DNA of 64,000 nt from Diphasiastrum complanatum (GCA_029204225.1 CM055100.1:3076589-3140588); one strand, 5' to 3'; counted from the stretch's first letter, positions 32,560-45,749 are shown. The notes: generated from the sequence alone by a model not told the origin. Numbers and translations are program-made.

Positions 32560-33794
32560 TAGCATCACATTCTAGTATGGATTCATAGTTATTGTGATCC
32601 TCAAGTTCTATGAAAGCACATGCAACAAATGCAACCTTGAAGCCTCATCTGACTCATTTTGCCAGTGTTGAAAGAGAGACTAGAAGCATGATTTCTTTCC
32701 TTGCTCGAAAGCTGGAGTGCGCTATAATGATGACCAGTCGGTTAGACAAAAGCTTGATAAAGGGAAATCTGAAACTTTAGTTGGTTCTAATCAATGCAAC
32801 AGCAGAGTTGATGATTAATGAATTTGAGAAACTTGGTCAAAAGTAGCAGATGCAACTGGACAAGTGCAATCTCAATTCGATGAGAAGATGAAAGCTTTGG
32901 AAGAGGTGCACGCTAATAGTGGTAAAGCAATTGAAAAGTTTGCTAAGACTTTTCCTAGTAGAGAAAATGTTTGGTGTGCGATCTGTGTCGGCAATCACAC
33001 CATCAATGAGTGTCCAACAATCAAAAGACGGATGACAGATACTATTTGTCATATGTGCAACTCTACGGGACACGAAACAACTTTTTTCTCGTTTAATCCT
33101 CGAATTATCCAGCAAAGAAACTTACTACCTATAAGGGACTTGATCCTATGAACCAGGCTTAAAACTTTGGCCTTGGATTTCCTGAATGACTAGCTTTGCC
33201 AGCTCCAAAAGCACAACATGCTCCTCCTGCGAATCTAACGGAACCAGACTTTTCAGTTGGTAATGAGCAATGGAATTACAATAATGATCAAGAAATTGGT
33301 CCTTCAGAGCCGTATGCCATTTATGTTGTCGCGCAACAACAACAAGCTAGACAATGGACCAAAGCACCACTTGGATGCTTTGCATGTGGAGAAAATCACA
33401 GAGTTGCAGAATGTCCGAACAAAGGAAAGTTTGTCCCATTTTGTAGAGAATGTGGTTATGGACATTGTTACAAGGATTGTCCAGCAAGACCAAAACCACC
33501 TCCGATTACTGCTCCATTGAATATAATATAATCAAGCAAAGACCAGCAACTTAGCCTACTGAACCTGGCATACCTTTGATGGTCGTTACCAGAGCTCATA
33601 AGCAAAAAGAAGTTTCAGTTGATCCAGTATCTGCTGAATCTACCCCATCTACTGATATACCTACTGCACAGGGGTGTATCCGAATCTCAGCTCAGGAAAG
33701 AGGAACTACCAGAACATGAGACAGTGTATTAAACAGTTGCAAGAAGAAGAGGCCTTGGAAGCTGCTGCAACCGAAGTACATAATCCACGAACAG

Positions 33795-33799
<5 letters not shown>
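32560..33799 (+). pseudogene. Ty3 gag relic with four zinc knuckles (tRNA-Asp type family)
   Basis: A coiled segment (QSQFDEKMKALEEVHA) is followed by WCAICVGNHTINEC, ICHMCNSTGHETTFF (last Cys lost), GCFACGENHRVAEC and FCRECGYGHCYKDC, that is CX2CX3HX4C, CX2CX4HX4C, CX2CX3HX4C and CX2CX3HX4C. Next comes a protease-linker start (PLMVVTRA). Stops interrupt it. The sequence resumes at 34691 after a solo LTR. It is a close relative of the minus-strand gag at 39824-41256. Confidence 0.78.
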
Positions 33800-34690
<891 letters not shown>

Positions 34691-35200
34691 AATACTTAGT
34701 TACACCATCATGAATAACCTTTCAAGATGACAAAACCTGAAGCACCGCAAACAAAACTGATCGTGAATATTCTATCTAGCAAGATGGATATTACATTGGG
34801 AGAATTTCTTAAGCTGGTGCCAAAAGCAAAAGAAGTATTGGAATCAAGCTCTTGCAACAATAGATTGTACAACAGGCTATATGTGTCAACACGATAACCA
34901 ATCAAAATTGAGACGTGAAATACAATAATGATCTGCCCATCTGTAATGCAATATTTGGGCATTACATATGAGAAAATTTTAAATCACATGGATCCTATGA
35001 GGTTTGGATTTCAAGAGATTCCTGATGGATGAACCGACAATAAAACCGTCGAAAGCAATTATATCGAAGAAAGGAAAGCCTGCAGGACCAATGATGAAGA
35101 AACAAGCTAAGCAACATTATAATACGGTCCTGAAATGGGAAAAATCATCAAGAGAAGATTCCAAAGATGTACCGCCTCTATTGAAGTGTAGGCCACCAAC
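34691..35200 (+). pseudogene. Continuation of the gag-protease relic after the solo LTR
   Basis: Encodes KMTKPEAPQTKLIVNILSSK and DITLGEFLKLVPKAKEVLES, typical of the linker before protease in non-chromovirus Ty3 elements. It is then decayed to about 35200, where it meets an opposite-strand fragment. Confidence 0.5.
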
Positions 35201-35600
35201 ACTAATTTCAAAACAGTGATATCCGTTGAAAAATGTCCACCTCTCATTCCATCATGTGAAAACATGATTAGATCAGGTACTTCATTCGGTAAAACACATC
35301 TTCTAAAAATATTATCCATTGCACGACATTACAATTGGCCCGCAATCAATTGATAAGGTTGTTCCTTAATAATGAATTGTTTCTTTTGTACTTTTGTCAA
35401 AGAATCGTTAGGTTGGCCTAACATCAGATATTCAACAATATCTACTACCCAGTCAGGTACTACTTCAACATAAAACAACACAGCATCTGGTAGTTCATCA
35501 TCCACTTCAGTGTTAACTGGTGTTGTCTCGATTCTTGAGACATGGTCTGCAATATAATGCTATTTGCCTTTTCAAACCACTCAACAATGTAGAAAAATCA
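35195..35600 (-). pseudogene. Ty3 RNase H end and integrase zinc-finger fragment
   Basis: On the minus strand: ADHVSRIETTPVN, PDAVLFYVEVVPDWVVDIVEYL, KKQFIIKEQPYQLIAGQL, then DNIFRRCVLPNEVPDLIMFS and GGHFSTD, the H-H half of the integrase HHCC finger. It is cut off near 35200. Confidence 0.65.
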
Positions 35601-35604
35601 GCAT

Positions 35605-36060
35605 CTACACACACTACTGTATTTCATGCGTGTGGATCCAAAAATAGCAAATATAGATCATTCTACACATAGAATTGCAAGCAATCACAAGTATAGTGCA
35701 CCAATGGATAGTAAAACCCAAGAGAACCATGTATAAACATGAAATGAGATAGAGAGGAGAGAACATATGTCTCTCCACAAGTTACATCCTTTTATGGTTG
35801 GTCCAAACCCTATTTGGCCACTTGGATTTCCCACCAAAATGCTAACCCAACTATTTTTGGGTCTAGATTCAAAGTACCCAACATTCAAATTTCAATCTAG
35901 TCAAACTAGACTTCTAACTTTCCCACACTTTCAAAAAGTGTTTATTCAAATGAAATTTAGACTAATGAACTTTGAAAAGTCAAACTCTAAGTCTAAAACC
36001 AATTTGGCCTCAATTTGCCAAATATAAAATTGTAGCAAATACGATCAAACTAGTTGAATC
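35605..36060 (-). repeat. Probable 3' UTR/LTR of the copia relic at 36063-37725
   Basis: Directly follows the copia stop codon through a purine-rich minus-strand stretch (AGAGGGAGTGTGAAGG), the usual place for the 3' LTR. Termini were not resolved. Confidence 0.4.
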
Positions 36061-36062
36061 CT

Positions 36063-37725
36063 TCACACTCCCTCTTCAACTAGTTTTAGCATAGGCTTTG
36101 ATAACACTACAAGTGAAGTCTTATGCTTCATAAACAAGTCCTTTTCCAATGATTTGGTGAAGATATCAGCTACACATTCCTTTGAGGACACATGTTGAAG
36201 CTCCATCTCCTTTGCAATGACTTGCTCCCTCACAAAATGATATTGCACCTCAATATGCTTGCTCCTAGCATGAAAGATAGGATTGGTTGCCAACCTTTGG
36301 GCTGATTAATTGTCACAAAAGATGATTCGGCTCTCTAAAAAATCCAGCAAGTGAAGATCCTTTATCATCCTCTTGATCCATACCATCTCCTTTGTGCAAT
36401 GTGTAAGAGCTTTGTACTCGGCCTCACTAGATGACAATGAGATAGTGGCTTGTTTCTTCAACATCCATGATATAGCTCCATCACCTATGAAAATACAATG
36501 AGCACTAATGGATTTTCTATTCATTTTATCTCCATCATAGTCCAAATCTAAAAATCCAAAAAGATTAGATGATGATCCCTCATACAATATGCCAAAATCT
36601 CGAGTTGATGTACCTCAAAACTCATTTTTATAGCTTCCAATGCTCCTCACTAGGATCTTGCATGAATTGACTCAATCTTCCAACACAATAGCTCAGATCT
36701 GGTCTAGTAATGGTTAGATAGATGACTGAACTAACTAGTTCTATAGAGAGTAATGTCCTTGAAGGATCTTTCACTACCTCTTATAGCTTTACACAAGACT
36801 CCATAGGTGTATTACTAGCTTTTGCATCTACCATATGAAATCTTTCTAGAATAGAATTAGCATACTTCTCTTGACAAATAAAAGTAGATTGAGAAGATCT
36901 AATGACTTCTATTCTTAAAATGTAATGAAAGTTACCAAGATCATGCACCTCAAACTCCTTCCTAAGAGCACTCTTGATATCCTCCACATCTTGATTGTCT
37001 CCACCACTCAAGATGATATCATCCACATAGATTAGCAAGATGGTAACATCATTTCCAGCAAAACTACAATAAAGTTAATGATCATACTCACTCATTACAA
37101 AGCCTTGAGAGAGTAAAAAAGTGTTAAGCTTAGCATACCTTGGTGCTTGCTTAAGGCCATACAAACTCTTATGTATTAGACAAACACGATTTGGCTTTGT
37201 TGATGAAATGTAGCTCTCAAGTTGCTCCATGTACACTTCCTCCTCAAGATCACCATTCAAGAATGCATTTGTAATGTCCATTTGTCATAGATCCCATCCA
37301 TAAAGTGTAGCAAGTGAGATGATGACTTACAATCTTTGCCACGGGTGCAAAGTTCTCATCATAGTCAATCCCTTGTTATTGAGCATATCCTTTTGCCACT
37401 AACCTTGCCTTGTACTTGTTGATAGATCCATCTTGGTTTGTCTTCACCTTGAAGATCCATTTGCATCCAATAGCTTTTTGTCCTTAGGTAACTCCACCAA
37501 TCTCCATGTTCCATTCTTCATAAGAGCTTGATACTCAAGATCCATTGCTACTTGGATCCACTCCTCTTCTTTCCTTGCTTCATCTACACTTGTACGTTCA
37601 TCAAAAGAGGCTAGAAAAGCAACATAATTTCCAGAAACTACTTGCTTACGCTTTTCATCATAAGTGAGCCTTGAAGGTACTTGTCTTTCCCTTGATTTTC
37701 TCCTTGGCTATTGACTTGATGAAGG
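36063..37725 (-). pseudogene. Ty1/copia pol relic (RT and RNase H)
   Basis: Minus-strand order: LTYDEKRKQVVSGNYVAF, EYQALMKNGTWRLVELP, MDITNAFLNGDLEEEVYMEQ, KSLYGLKQAPRYAKLNTF, LLIYVDDIILSGGDN (intact YVDD), EFEVHDLGNFHYILRIEV, then RNase H SLSSSEAEYKALTHCTKE, IIFCDN and SKHIEVQYHFVREQV, ending KLVEEGV and a stop. Several stops and frameshifts. Its upstream part is cut by the 5' LTR of the copia element at 37738. Confidence 0.88.
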
Positions 37726-37737
37726 TAAGGTCCATCA

Positions 37738-38188
37738 TGCATGACAAGTGACAAATGTCACATAGACTCTAGATGTCACTTTAGATGTCATCTTGGAATG
37801 GATAGATATGGTTCTGCCTCGAGCTACCTCAATCTATATAAATATGTGTAGCTCTCCACACAATTGATAATGAAGAACCAAAGTTTTGTAGCTATCTCAT
37901 GTCATTTTAGATCTAAACGAATATTGCTTGTTATCTCTCTAGCTCTCTCTCTCTCTTACTCGTGTTGAGGCTAATGCTCATACATTGAAATCTTGTATTT
38001 TTTCATTCTTTGATCATTGCTATTATATTTTGTTGATTAGCATGCTAGATTGTGGATTAGCCATTTCTTCTTAACTAAATTTCGTTGATCAATCTAGAAT
38101 CAGGTTATAGTGCCAATCACAAAGCTTAATTAAGATCAGTCACTCTTGTGGACATTCCCCACACGTGTGAATTCTGGAAATTTTGTCA
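37738..38188 (+). repeat. 5' LTR of the copia element
   Basis: TGCATGACAAGTGAC...TTTTGTCA. A TATA-like CTATATAAATATG sits at about 37832, and a short interrupted CT stretch at 37935-37957. A tRNA-iMet primer site does not follow. Confidence 0.82.
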
Positions 38189-38925
38189 TGGGCTTTGCAT
38201 GCTAACAACTCTGATTATACAAGAAACTGAGAGCTAAATCGAGCAAAAAAGCAGTTTTACACTTTTTCTAACCCTTCTCTGAAATTTATTTGGATCAAAT
38301 CGGACTTGAATTGAATTTTTAGACCTTAATTGAGGAAGTACGGAATTCTGGAATTCCGCATGTGTGAAAATCAGAGTTTTTTCAGTCCCTTTGTTCTCCT
38401 TACTTATAGATCCAAACATAGCAGTGTTATAGCTTGATGGAAAGCATTTGATTTGTACTTTTTGTAGAAATTGAAACCAAATCAATCTGATGTGTGTAGC
38501 AATAGTTATAAGCTCTTAAAGAGGATAGGGATAGGTCCAAAATCCGAGTGACAGCATTTTGATTTGATTCAATTATACTTTGTTCTGAATTCATTGTTTT
38601 GAGCATCCAACACAAGAAACTATAGATCAAGACTGAGTTTGAAGTATTTGAACACCTTTGATCCTTCTGAGTGTCAATAGTATTTTCTTTTGAAGCATTT
38701 CACACGTGCCAAAAGTAGGATTCAAACCAGCCAAAGTGTCACAAACCACTTTTTGTGTCTGATCTATATAACTTGTCTTGTTGAATATTTGAGATTCATC
38801 TCATATCACATAGGAAGGTAGTTCAACCTTGAAAATACCTATAGTGAAAGAGAGCAGCAACTCTAAGTCTGATAGGAACAAGCTCAAACATATTTCAATC
38901 TAATAACTAAGAAGTCTTCATTATA

Positions 38926-39818
38926 ATGGCATCTCAGAGAGGATATCTTCTAGAAGCCAGTGAAAGACTAAACATTACTAATTACTCAATTTGGAAGTTA
39001 AGAATGGAGTATGTTTTGATTCTCCAGTATGTTATGGATATTGTGCTTGGTGTTGAGGAGGAGCCTCAAGCACAGGTTGAAATTTCTAAATATAAGAAGA
39101 GAGCTAGAATGGCTCTACATTTCATTAAGATGAATGCATCTAATGAAATTTTGAGAGAGATAGGATCTTGCACTACATCCAAAGAAGCTTGGGATGCACT
39201 AAAGACCATCTATGAAGCAAAATATACTTCTAGAATACTCACTCTTAGGAAGCAGATTTTTTGAAGTTTCCAAAGAAGTGAAGAGAGTGCATCTAACTAT
39301 GTTCTGAGAGTTAAAGATTTACATAGAGAGCTTTTAGTGTTGGTGTTACCATTAACCAAGTTGAGCTAGTTCAAGTCATACTGAATGGCTTGAGAGATGA
39401 CTATGATAATCTTGTTTAGTCTTTTGCTATTAAGGAGGGCTTACCTTTTCTAGAAACTCTCCAAGGAATTCTTATTTTTGAAGAGTCTAGACAGAGCTAT
39501 AAACTCTCCAGGATGAACAAACTTGAACATGGTGGAAGTGACAAAGCCCACTTTGTCAAAGGCAAGCAGAAAGGAAGGAGTAAGAACCAATTCTCTCAAG
39601 CATACAACAAAGACAAAGCCAAAGATCGAGATCAAGATGGTGAAGAGGATGATACATCCAAGCAAGCTAATCTCTCCAAAGAGATTGAAGAAGATTCTGT
39701 TGCAAGTGATGGAGAAGGATCACTTATGGTATCCAGTTTTTCTTCATCACCTTTCAAGAAAGATGGAGCTTGGTACATAGACAGTGGAGCCTCTTCACAT
39801 ATGTGCTGTTCAAAGGAG
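38926..39818 (+). pseudogene. Copia gag and protease start
   Basis: MASQRGYLLEASERLNITNY opens a 112-residue gag ORF (TTSKEAWDALKTIYEAKYTS). After a stop and frameshifts, the protease region GAWYIDSGASSHMCCSKE follows, with the DSG active site intact. The zinc knuckle expected before protease is not visible (compare CFFCGKKGHYASNC in the copia fragment at 46655-48045). The frame ends where the nested block begins. Confidence 0.82.
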
Positions 39819-39823
39819 GTGAC

Positions 39824-41256
39824 CACCATCAAGGGTACACTTGGTTTATTTTGAGCTACTGGTCTTTGCTTGATTGCTAACAAATTTACAGAAGCTTTAG
39901 CCGGTGGTGGCTTCGATCTTGCTAGACAGTCCTTATAGCAATGTCCATAACCACAGTCACAATAGAATGGTACAAATTTATCTTTATTTGGACATTCTGC
40001 AACTCTGTGATTTTCTCCACATGCAAAGCATCCAAGTGGTGCTCTGGTCCAGTTTCTAGATGCTTGTTGTTGCATGGCAGCATAAATAGCATATTGGTCT
40101 GAAGATCCATCTTCATGATCATTACCATAGTTCCATTGCTCGACACTTCTGTAAGGTTCTGGTTCCATCAAATTGGCAGGAGGAGTGGGGTGCTTTGGTG
40201 GGGCAGGTAAGTCTAATCGTTCCGGGTATCCAAGTGCAAATTGTCGAGGTCTAGCTGTTAGATTTCCTCCATAATGTGATTCTCGATATCCCATATGGGC
40301 ATACCGTTGCTGAATTATCCGAGGTTTGAAGTTGCAAAAAGCAATCTCATGATCAGGCAAATTACGCAAATGGCATATACCGATTTCCATTCGTTTTTTC
40401 AATTGAGGACACTCTTTCACTATGTGATTTCTTGTACAAATAGAACACCATACATTTTCCCTGGTGGGAAAATTCTTTGCAAACTTCTCAGGTTCCTTGT
40501 TCGCTTGTCCATGAAATCTTCCAATGCTTTGATCTTTTCATCAAATTGCGACTGCAACTTTTCCATCTGTTTTTGCTGGTTCTTCCCAAGTTTCTCAAAC
40601 TCATTGAGCATCATTTCTGCAGTAGCGTTGACATTTGTCGATGCAATAGTGGTGGATGTCGTAGTGGTCTGCCCTACTGTATAAGACAATATACTGATAT
40701 TCAGCTCATCGTTTGAATCTTCATCCTCCTCCCAAATTGCATCATCCATAGCATTTTGCAAAAATGCATACTCATTATGGCGTTTCAGCTCACATCGGAT
40801 CCTTTTAGGTAATCCTAACAGAAACCACATAATCATGGCATTTTCATGAATCAACTCAGGTTCGCACTCATATCTGAGACGTTTTACTCATCCAATGTAA
40901 TATCGAAGCATTTCTCGCTTTCCCATTTTAATTTTACTTAAAAGTAGAAAAGGGTCTTCCATTAACTTCCGAGGTTTGGACCGTGTGATAAGGGCTCGTT
41001 TAACAGTCTCCCAATCCATACGCTCAGTTTCATCTTAATTATAGTACCAATCTTGTGTTGCGCCTGTTAAGGCCATTGGAAAAAGCTTAAGTTTATCTTG
41101 GAAATTTTTTTTGCCATGGACTTCACAAGATTCAGAATAGATCTGAAGAAATCTAACTAGATCCGTTAATCCATTGTATTTGGGTAGATCCGAACGGGGT
41201 GCTCTTCTAACAATGATTAGATTAACTTCTTGAGGAGCACTTCCAAGGGCAGCCAT
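39824..41256 (-). pseudogene. Ty3 gag with four zinc knuckles (nested in copia)
   Basis: Start ATG at 41254-41256: MAALGSAPQEVNLIIVRRAP, then the retrotransposon-gag core (LKLFPMALTGATQDWYYN, stop), LLGLPKRIRCELKRHNEY, a coiled segment, and knuckles WCSICTRNHIVKEC (frame-shifted), ICHLRNLPDHEIAFC (second Cys changed to Arg), GCFACGENHRVAEC and FYCDCGYGHCYKDC. It ends near the protease linker at the copia junction, so pol and the 3' LTR are absent. With the tRNA-Asp primer site and 748-bp LTR it resembles non-chromovirus Ty3 lineages of the Athila/Tat type (inference). Confidence 0.8.
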
Positions 41257-42431
41257 CTTTACAGATTAAATCAAACAGACAAAGAGATTGGATCTAGATT
41301 TTCAATCAAAACTATCTCAGATCAGATATTCTAGATCTCTTCCACTTGACAATAATCAGATTCTTATACCGTGAAAAAGATTCCAAAAATCAACCAATTG
41401 ATACTTCTCAAAAATGAAAGAAAATTTAGAATCAAAATCAAATTGTAACAGATTCGTCCCAAAATAAAATCAGAACCTAAAAAAAGAACTGGCAAAAGTT
41501 ACCTAGGCGAAGGTTGACTCGACAAAGGTTCAACAATGTTATTTTTGGTAAAAACTCTCTAATCAGGTTTTTCTGACAAATTCTAAGGAAATAACCTTCG
41601 CCTACCTCTCAGACTCAGAATCTGACACAGATCAAATTAGGGTAAAACCGGCGAAGGTTTCTGGCACACAAAAACATAGTTTCTGTAGTTTGACGAGGGT
41701 ATGATTTGGATAGGATGAATGTTTGTCAAACTCAAATATAATAATTTACTATAAATAGAATGATTTGGAAACTCGACGAAGGTTTTGGCGAAGAATCAAG
41801 AGTAATACTGGTATTTTTTGCAAAAAAGAGACTTTTTTTTGCCAAAAATATGACAATATGACAACTGATCCTCTGAGAAACCTTCTATTTCTGATATTAT
41901 TCTTCGTCGACCTGGCAGTAGATAGATGTGAATCACACCTATGCACAGTCAATCGGACGAAGGTTCCTTTTTTATATTTTTAGGGTTTTGATGATTTTTT
42001 GGTGTTTTTTGATGGTTTTTCTGATGTTTCTGAAAATATGCTAGGAAGGATTGTTCGCCCTTCAAACTGAAAGTTTTGTGATCAAAACCGAAGGTATCTG
42101 CAACTTGGTGAACATTCCTAAAAGAGGATAAAAAGTACTAGTTCTGATGACGATTTTTGCCTCATTTTGACCAAAATCTGGTAGATTTGATCGATTTTTG
42201 TTGTTTTTTTTTATATCTCAGACCCAAATGGATTTTAAAATTGGTGATCTGAATAGCTTTCCTTGTTTCACAATTAGATTAGATTTTAAACAAGCAAATC
42301 CACTCAAATCAAGCAAAATCACTCCCAAACTAATCCTGAATGTAGATTTAACACTATTCATGCCACGACGAGATGCCTAATGCAAGCTAACCATGCAACA
42401 ACCATGATGCAAACTAAAATATTGGCGTAGC
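41257..42431 (-). other. Leader of the nested Ty3 element
   Basis: AT-rich, non-coding leader between primer site and gag start, with several TTCGCC/GACGAAGGTT-type recurrent motifs (for example ctaggcgaaggttgactcgacaaaggttc near 41510, and again near 41660, 41770 and 41950). No gene. Confidence 0.55.
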
Positions 42432-42449
42432 TCCCCAGCAACAGCACCA
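42432..42449 (-). promoter_or_regulatory. Primer binding site, tRNA-Asp type with C-to-T changes
   Basis: Minus strand TGGTGCTGTTGCTGGGGA equals the usual plant tRNA-Asp complement TGGCGCCGTTGCCGGGGA except at three C-to-T positions. It lies four bases inside the LTR end. Confidence 0.75.
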
Positions 42450-42453
42450 AAGT

Positions 42454-43201
42454 TGTAGTGGATTTCTTTCCTTGCCTATCCTCAACCCAAGATCTAATCA
42501 ATCTAGCATCAAGGAGATGAATTTAATTGTCACGCGTAGGTTCGTTCCCATGAGAGTGATAGCATAGTTCAGATTTCAGCATGAATGAAAGATTCACGTC
42601 TAACTCTAACATCCATTGACCCTAAGCATTAACACTACATCCATTAACACTAAGATCCACAATGAAGATAGCTTACTCTTTCTCTCTCTCCCTTCCTCTC
42701 TCACAACAAGTATAAGAACATGGAATCCTAATAACAATCAAGTCCAACAATTAACAAAACACAATAAAAGCATGAGGGATGGAGGAAAAGTGATAGAGAG
42801 CAAGGACATTCATAAATCCATTTCACAGGAAAACCAATCTACTTTATTGAAATGAAGATATGTACATGTGTAGGAACTCGAGTTGGTCCCTTTTTATAGT
42901 AGAGAGGAGGACCCTAGGCTCTGAATCCTATTGGTCCAATTCTGCCTTCCTGATTATTTAAATTTAAAAAAGAGTGGGAACCCATTCAAATTGGAAGGAA
43001 ACCCAACTTTATTCACTAACTTGACATTTAGGCCCAGCGACATTAAAAGTCCTGCAGAAAGGCCTAAAGTCCTTTTATTGACTTTCTGATTATCAAATAA
43101 CTATGTGATCATTGGGTTGGACTTACACGCGCAGGGTGCCAAATCCCTCTCACTTATTAACTAGGGTTAGGGTTGCCTCGGGATCTGCAAACCCTCCAAC
43201 A
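42454..43201 (-). repeat. 5' LTR of the nested tRNA-Asp Ty3 element
   Basis: 748 bp; the minus strand starts TGTTGGAGGG and ends CCACTACA. A TATA box (ACTATAAAAAGGGACC, minus) lies at about 42889-42899. Partial similarity to the solo LTR at 33800-34685. Confidence 0.72.
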
Positions 43202-43249
43202 ACTTTAGAAAACATGTTATCTCTCTCCTTGGGCCCAGGCATGGAAATA

Positions 43250-45700
43250 GCAGTTTCAGCAGTTCAAACCCTTGGCCTGGTTTGAACTGTGATTTGAGCA
43301 AACATTGATACATACATTATATAAGAAAACTTCTAGTAACTTGCATAGAAGAAAAACTCGACTCAATTTGGTTAGGACGTGGTACCAGCAGGTATAGTTC
43401 AAGTTAGATTCACTCAAAAGATTTATAGTTTTGGAATGATCCTATCATCTATGATTTTCAAACACCTCAAACCTGGTCCAACTTATGATGTCTTCTTTTG
43501 AATATCATTTGAATATCATGGCAACATTCACTACCAAAGGCAATGTGCTTTTAGCCCGAATGTGGTTTGACTTCTGTGACTTGTGTATTCCGACATCACA
43601 ACAAAAACTTGCTGGTTTGTTCCAGAAGAACCTACCCAACTTATGTTCACAATTCATGACTTGTACTAGATTTGAGATAGCAACTCGAACCAGGTCCGAG
43701 TTGTAATTATTGGATGCCGTTAAACCATATCTTGATGATAATGTCTTTCTCCTAAGAGGGTGGTTTTTATACCGAAACTAGATACACAACCTACCACAAC
43801 TTGAATTAGGGATTGAATGGAATTACTCAATTATGGTATTCATACATTTTGCTTGATATAATGAATAGTTTTTATTGGACCTTAACGAATAGGATCTTCA
43901 TGACTGGACTAAAACAAATTAAACAAAGTTAATTTTTCCTAATCTTTTAATCATGGTGGTGATGGGAGAAAATGTAAATGCCACATGAACGCTCCACAAG
44001 TCTAACCCTATTCGAATTAGGACTATTTTTGGTCGATGTTACATTTGTTTCTAGAAATTCTAGCAAGTTATAATTCACAACTCGACCCAGGTTCGAGTTA
44101 AAGGCACGATATTTTTTTAATGATTGATGTCAAAAATCTATACATAGTACTTAAGAGCAACAACAGTAGTTGTACTAAATTTTTGAGTTGAGAAACAATT
44201 ATAGATGGTGTTATCACTCCAAGAACCAATTATGTTTGAGCGGGAACTTATGTATGCTACATTAACACTTTATAACTCGAACATGGTTCGAGTTCGAAGT
44301 GATATTTTTTTTGGTAATGCTTTGTTAGATAGTTTCATGCCTTAAGTAGCCTTAAACCGATGACAATGTAAGAGGCGTAGTTTTTTACATTGAAATTGGT
44401 TCAAGATATATGTTTTTAACATACATCCATTTATAATATGAAGTAGGAATCAAATTCAATTACTCATTCATGGTAATTATACATTCTATCTGATATAAGG
44501 AGTAGCTACCTACCTAATGTGAAATTTCAATATAAATCTTTATTGGACCTTAAAGAATAAAATCCCCACACAGATTAAAGTAAATTAAAAATGTTCATTT
44601 CACCTGATCTTTTAGTCATGTTTGTGATAGAAATATGTTTCAAAGCCACATAAACACTCACATCTCGAGCCTATTTTGAGTTCGAAGGCAAATTCTCTTG
44701 TTCATTCCTCGATCCAGACCAAAAATCTCAAGTTGCTGAACCAGCTAAGCACCTCAAAATATGGGATATAGTACATTCATTTCCTTCCAATAACATCCTT
44801 AGTTGATGTTACATTTTTTTTAGTAATACCAGCATGTTTTGATTCACAACTCAAACCAGGTTCGAGTTAAAGGCACACTATTGTATCCAATGTTTAATGT
44901 AATAAATCTACAGATAGTATTTTAAAACAACAACACGAGTTCAACTAGGATTGAGGTGCATGGACACTATTCTGATCATCCAAACACTAGTTATGTTCGA
45001 GCCAAGAACTTCTGGATGTCACGTAGATACTTCAAGCTGGAACCTAGTTCGAGTTAGAATTATCATGTTCAAGCCAAGAACTTCTGGATGTCATGTAGAT
45101 ACTTCAAACTCAAACCTGGTTCGAGTTAGAAGTATCGTGTTTTTATAGCAATGCTAAGAAGATGGATTCACAGCCAGAAGAAGTCTTAAACCATGTCTTA
45201 CTGACAAAGCTTTTCTCCTAAGAGGTATATTCTTTTACATTAAACTAGATTCAAGGTATGTATTTTTGTCATACATTCACTCAACCAAGATTTGAACTTC
45301 AACCAGGAATTGAATGGAATTACATATTCATGGAAATTGTACATTTTTTGTTTATATACTGAAGATTTGATTACCAAATGTGAGGTTTTTATGTAACTCC
45401 TTATGCGACTTTAAAGAATAGGATCTCCACTCATTCATGCTAATTATACATTATATAGAAAAAGAAATAATGTGAGATTTCAATATGGTAGTCTATGGAC
45501 CTTAAAGAATAAAATCCAAACACAAACTAAAATCAATAAAAAAAATGTCCAATATACATAATCTTTTAGTCATGTTTGTGATAGAGAGAACTATAGATGC
45601 CACTTGAACTTCACAACTCAAGCCTATTTTGAGTTAGGAGGAATCAAATTCTCTTGTTCATTCCTCGATCCAAATCAGGAATCAAAGCGTAGTATGGATC
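43250..45700. repeat. Long-unit tandem array with 21-bp hyphenated palindromes
   Basis: About three imperfect units of 0.65-0.95 kb repeat the same series: CTCCTAAGAGG, TTTACATT-AAACTAGATTCAAG-TATG, GGAATTAC-CATTCATGGTAATTATACATT, TTGGACCTTAAAGAATA-GATC, ATCTTTTAGTCATGTTTGTGATAG. They include variants of AACTCGAACC-GGTTCGAGTT at 43682, 44079, 44274, 44662, 44848, 45034, 45107 and 45615. A 73-bp direct duplication lies at about 44994-45138. No coding motif was found. Origin unknown. Confidence 0.72.
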
Positions 45701-45749
45701 CACCCAGAGTTGGCGAGGGCTCGTAACATAGCTCCTTATTGAATCTAGA

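Noticed and set aside
37700-37745. Clean target duplication for the copia element
   Set aside because: The flanks atgca and atgga differ, and the LTR start is ambiguous by four bases; a TSD cannot be claimed.
43682-45635. GGTTCGAGTT motifs as tRNA pseudogene B boxes
   Set aside because: They lack the TCC end of the B box, have no A box at proper distance and no cloverleaf; the motif is part of a palindrome instead.
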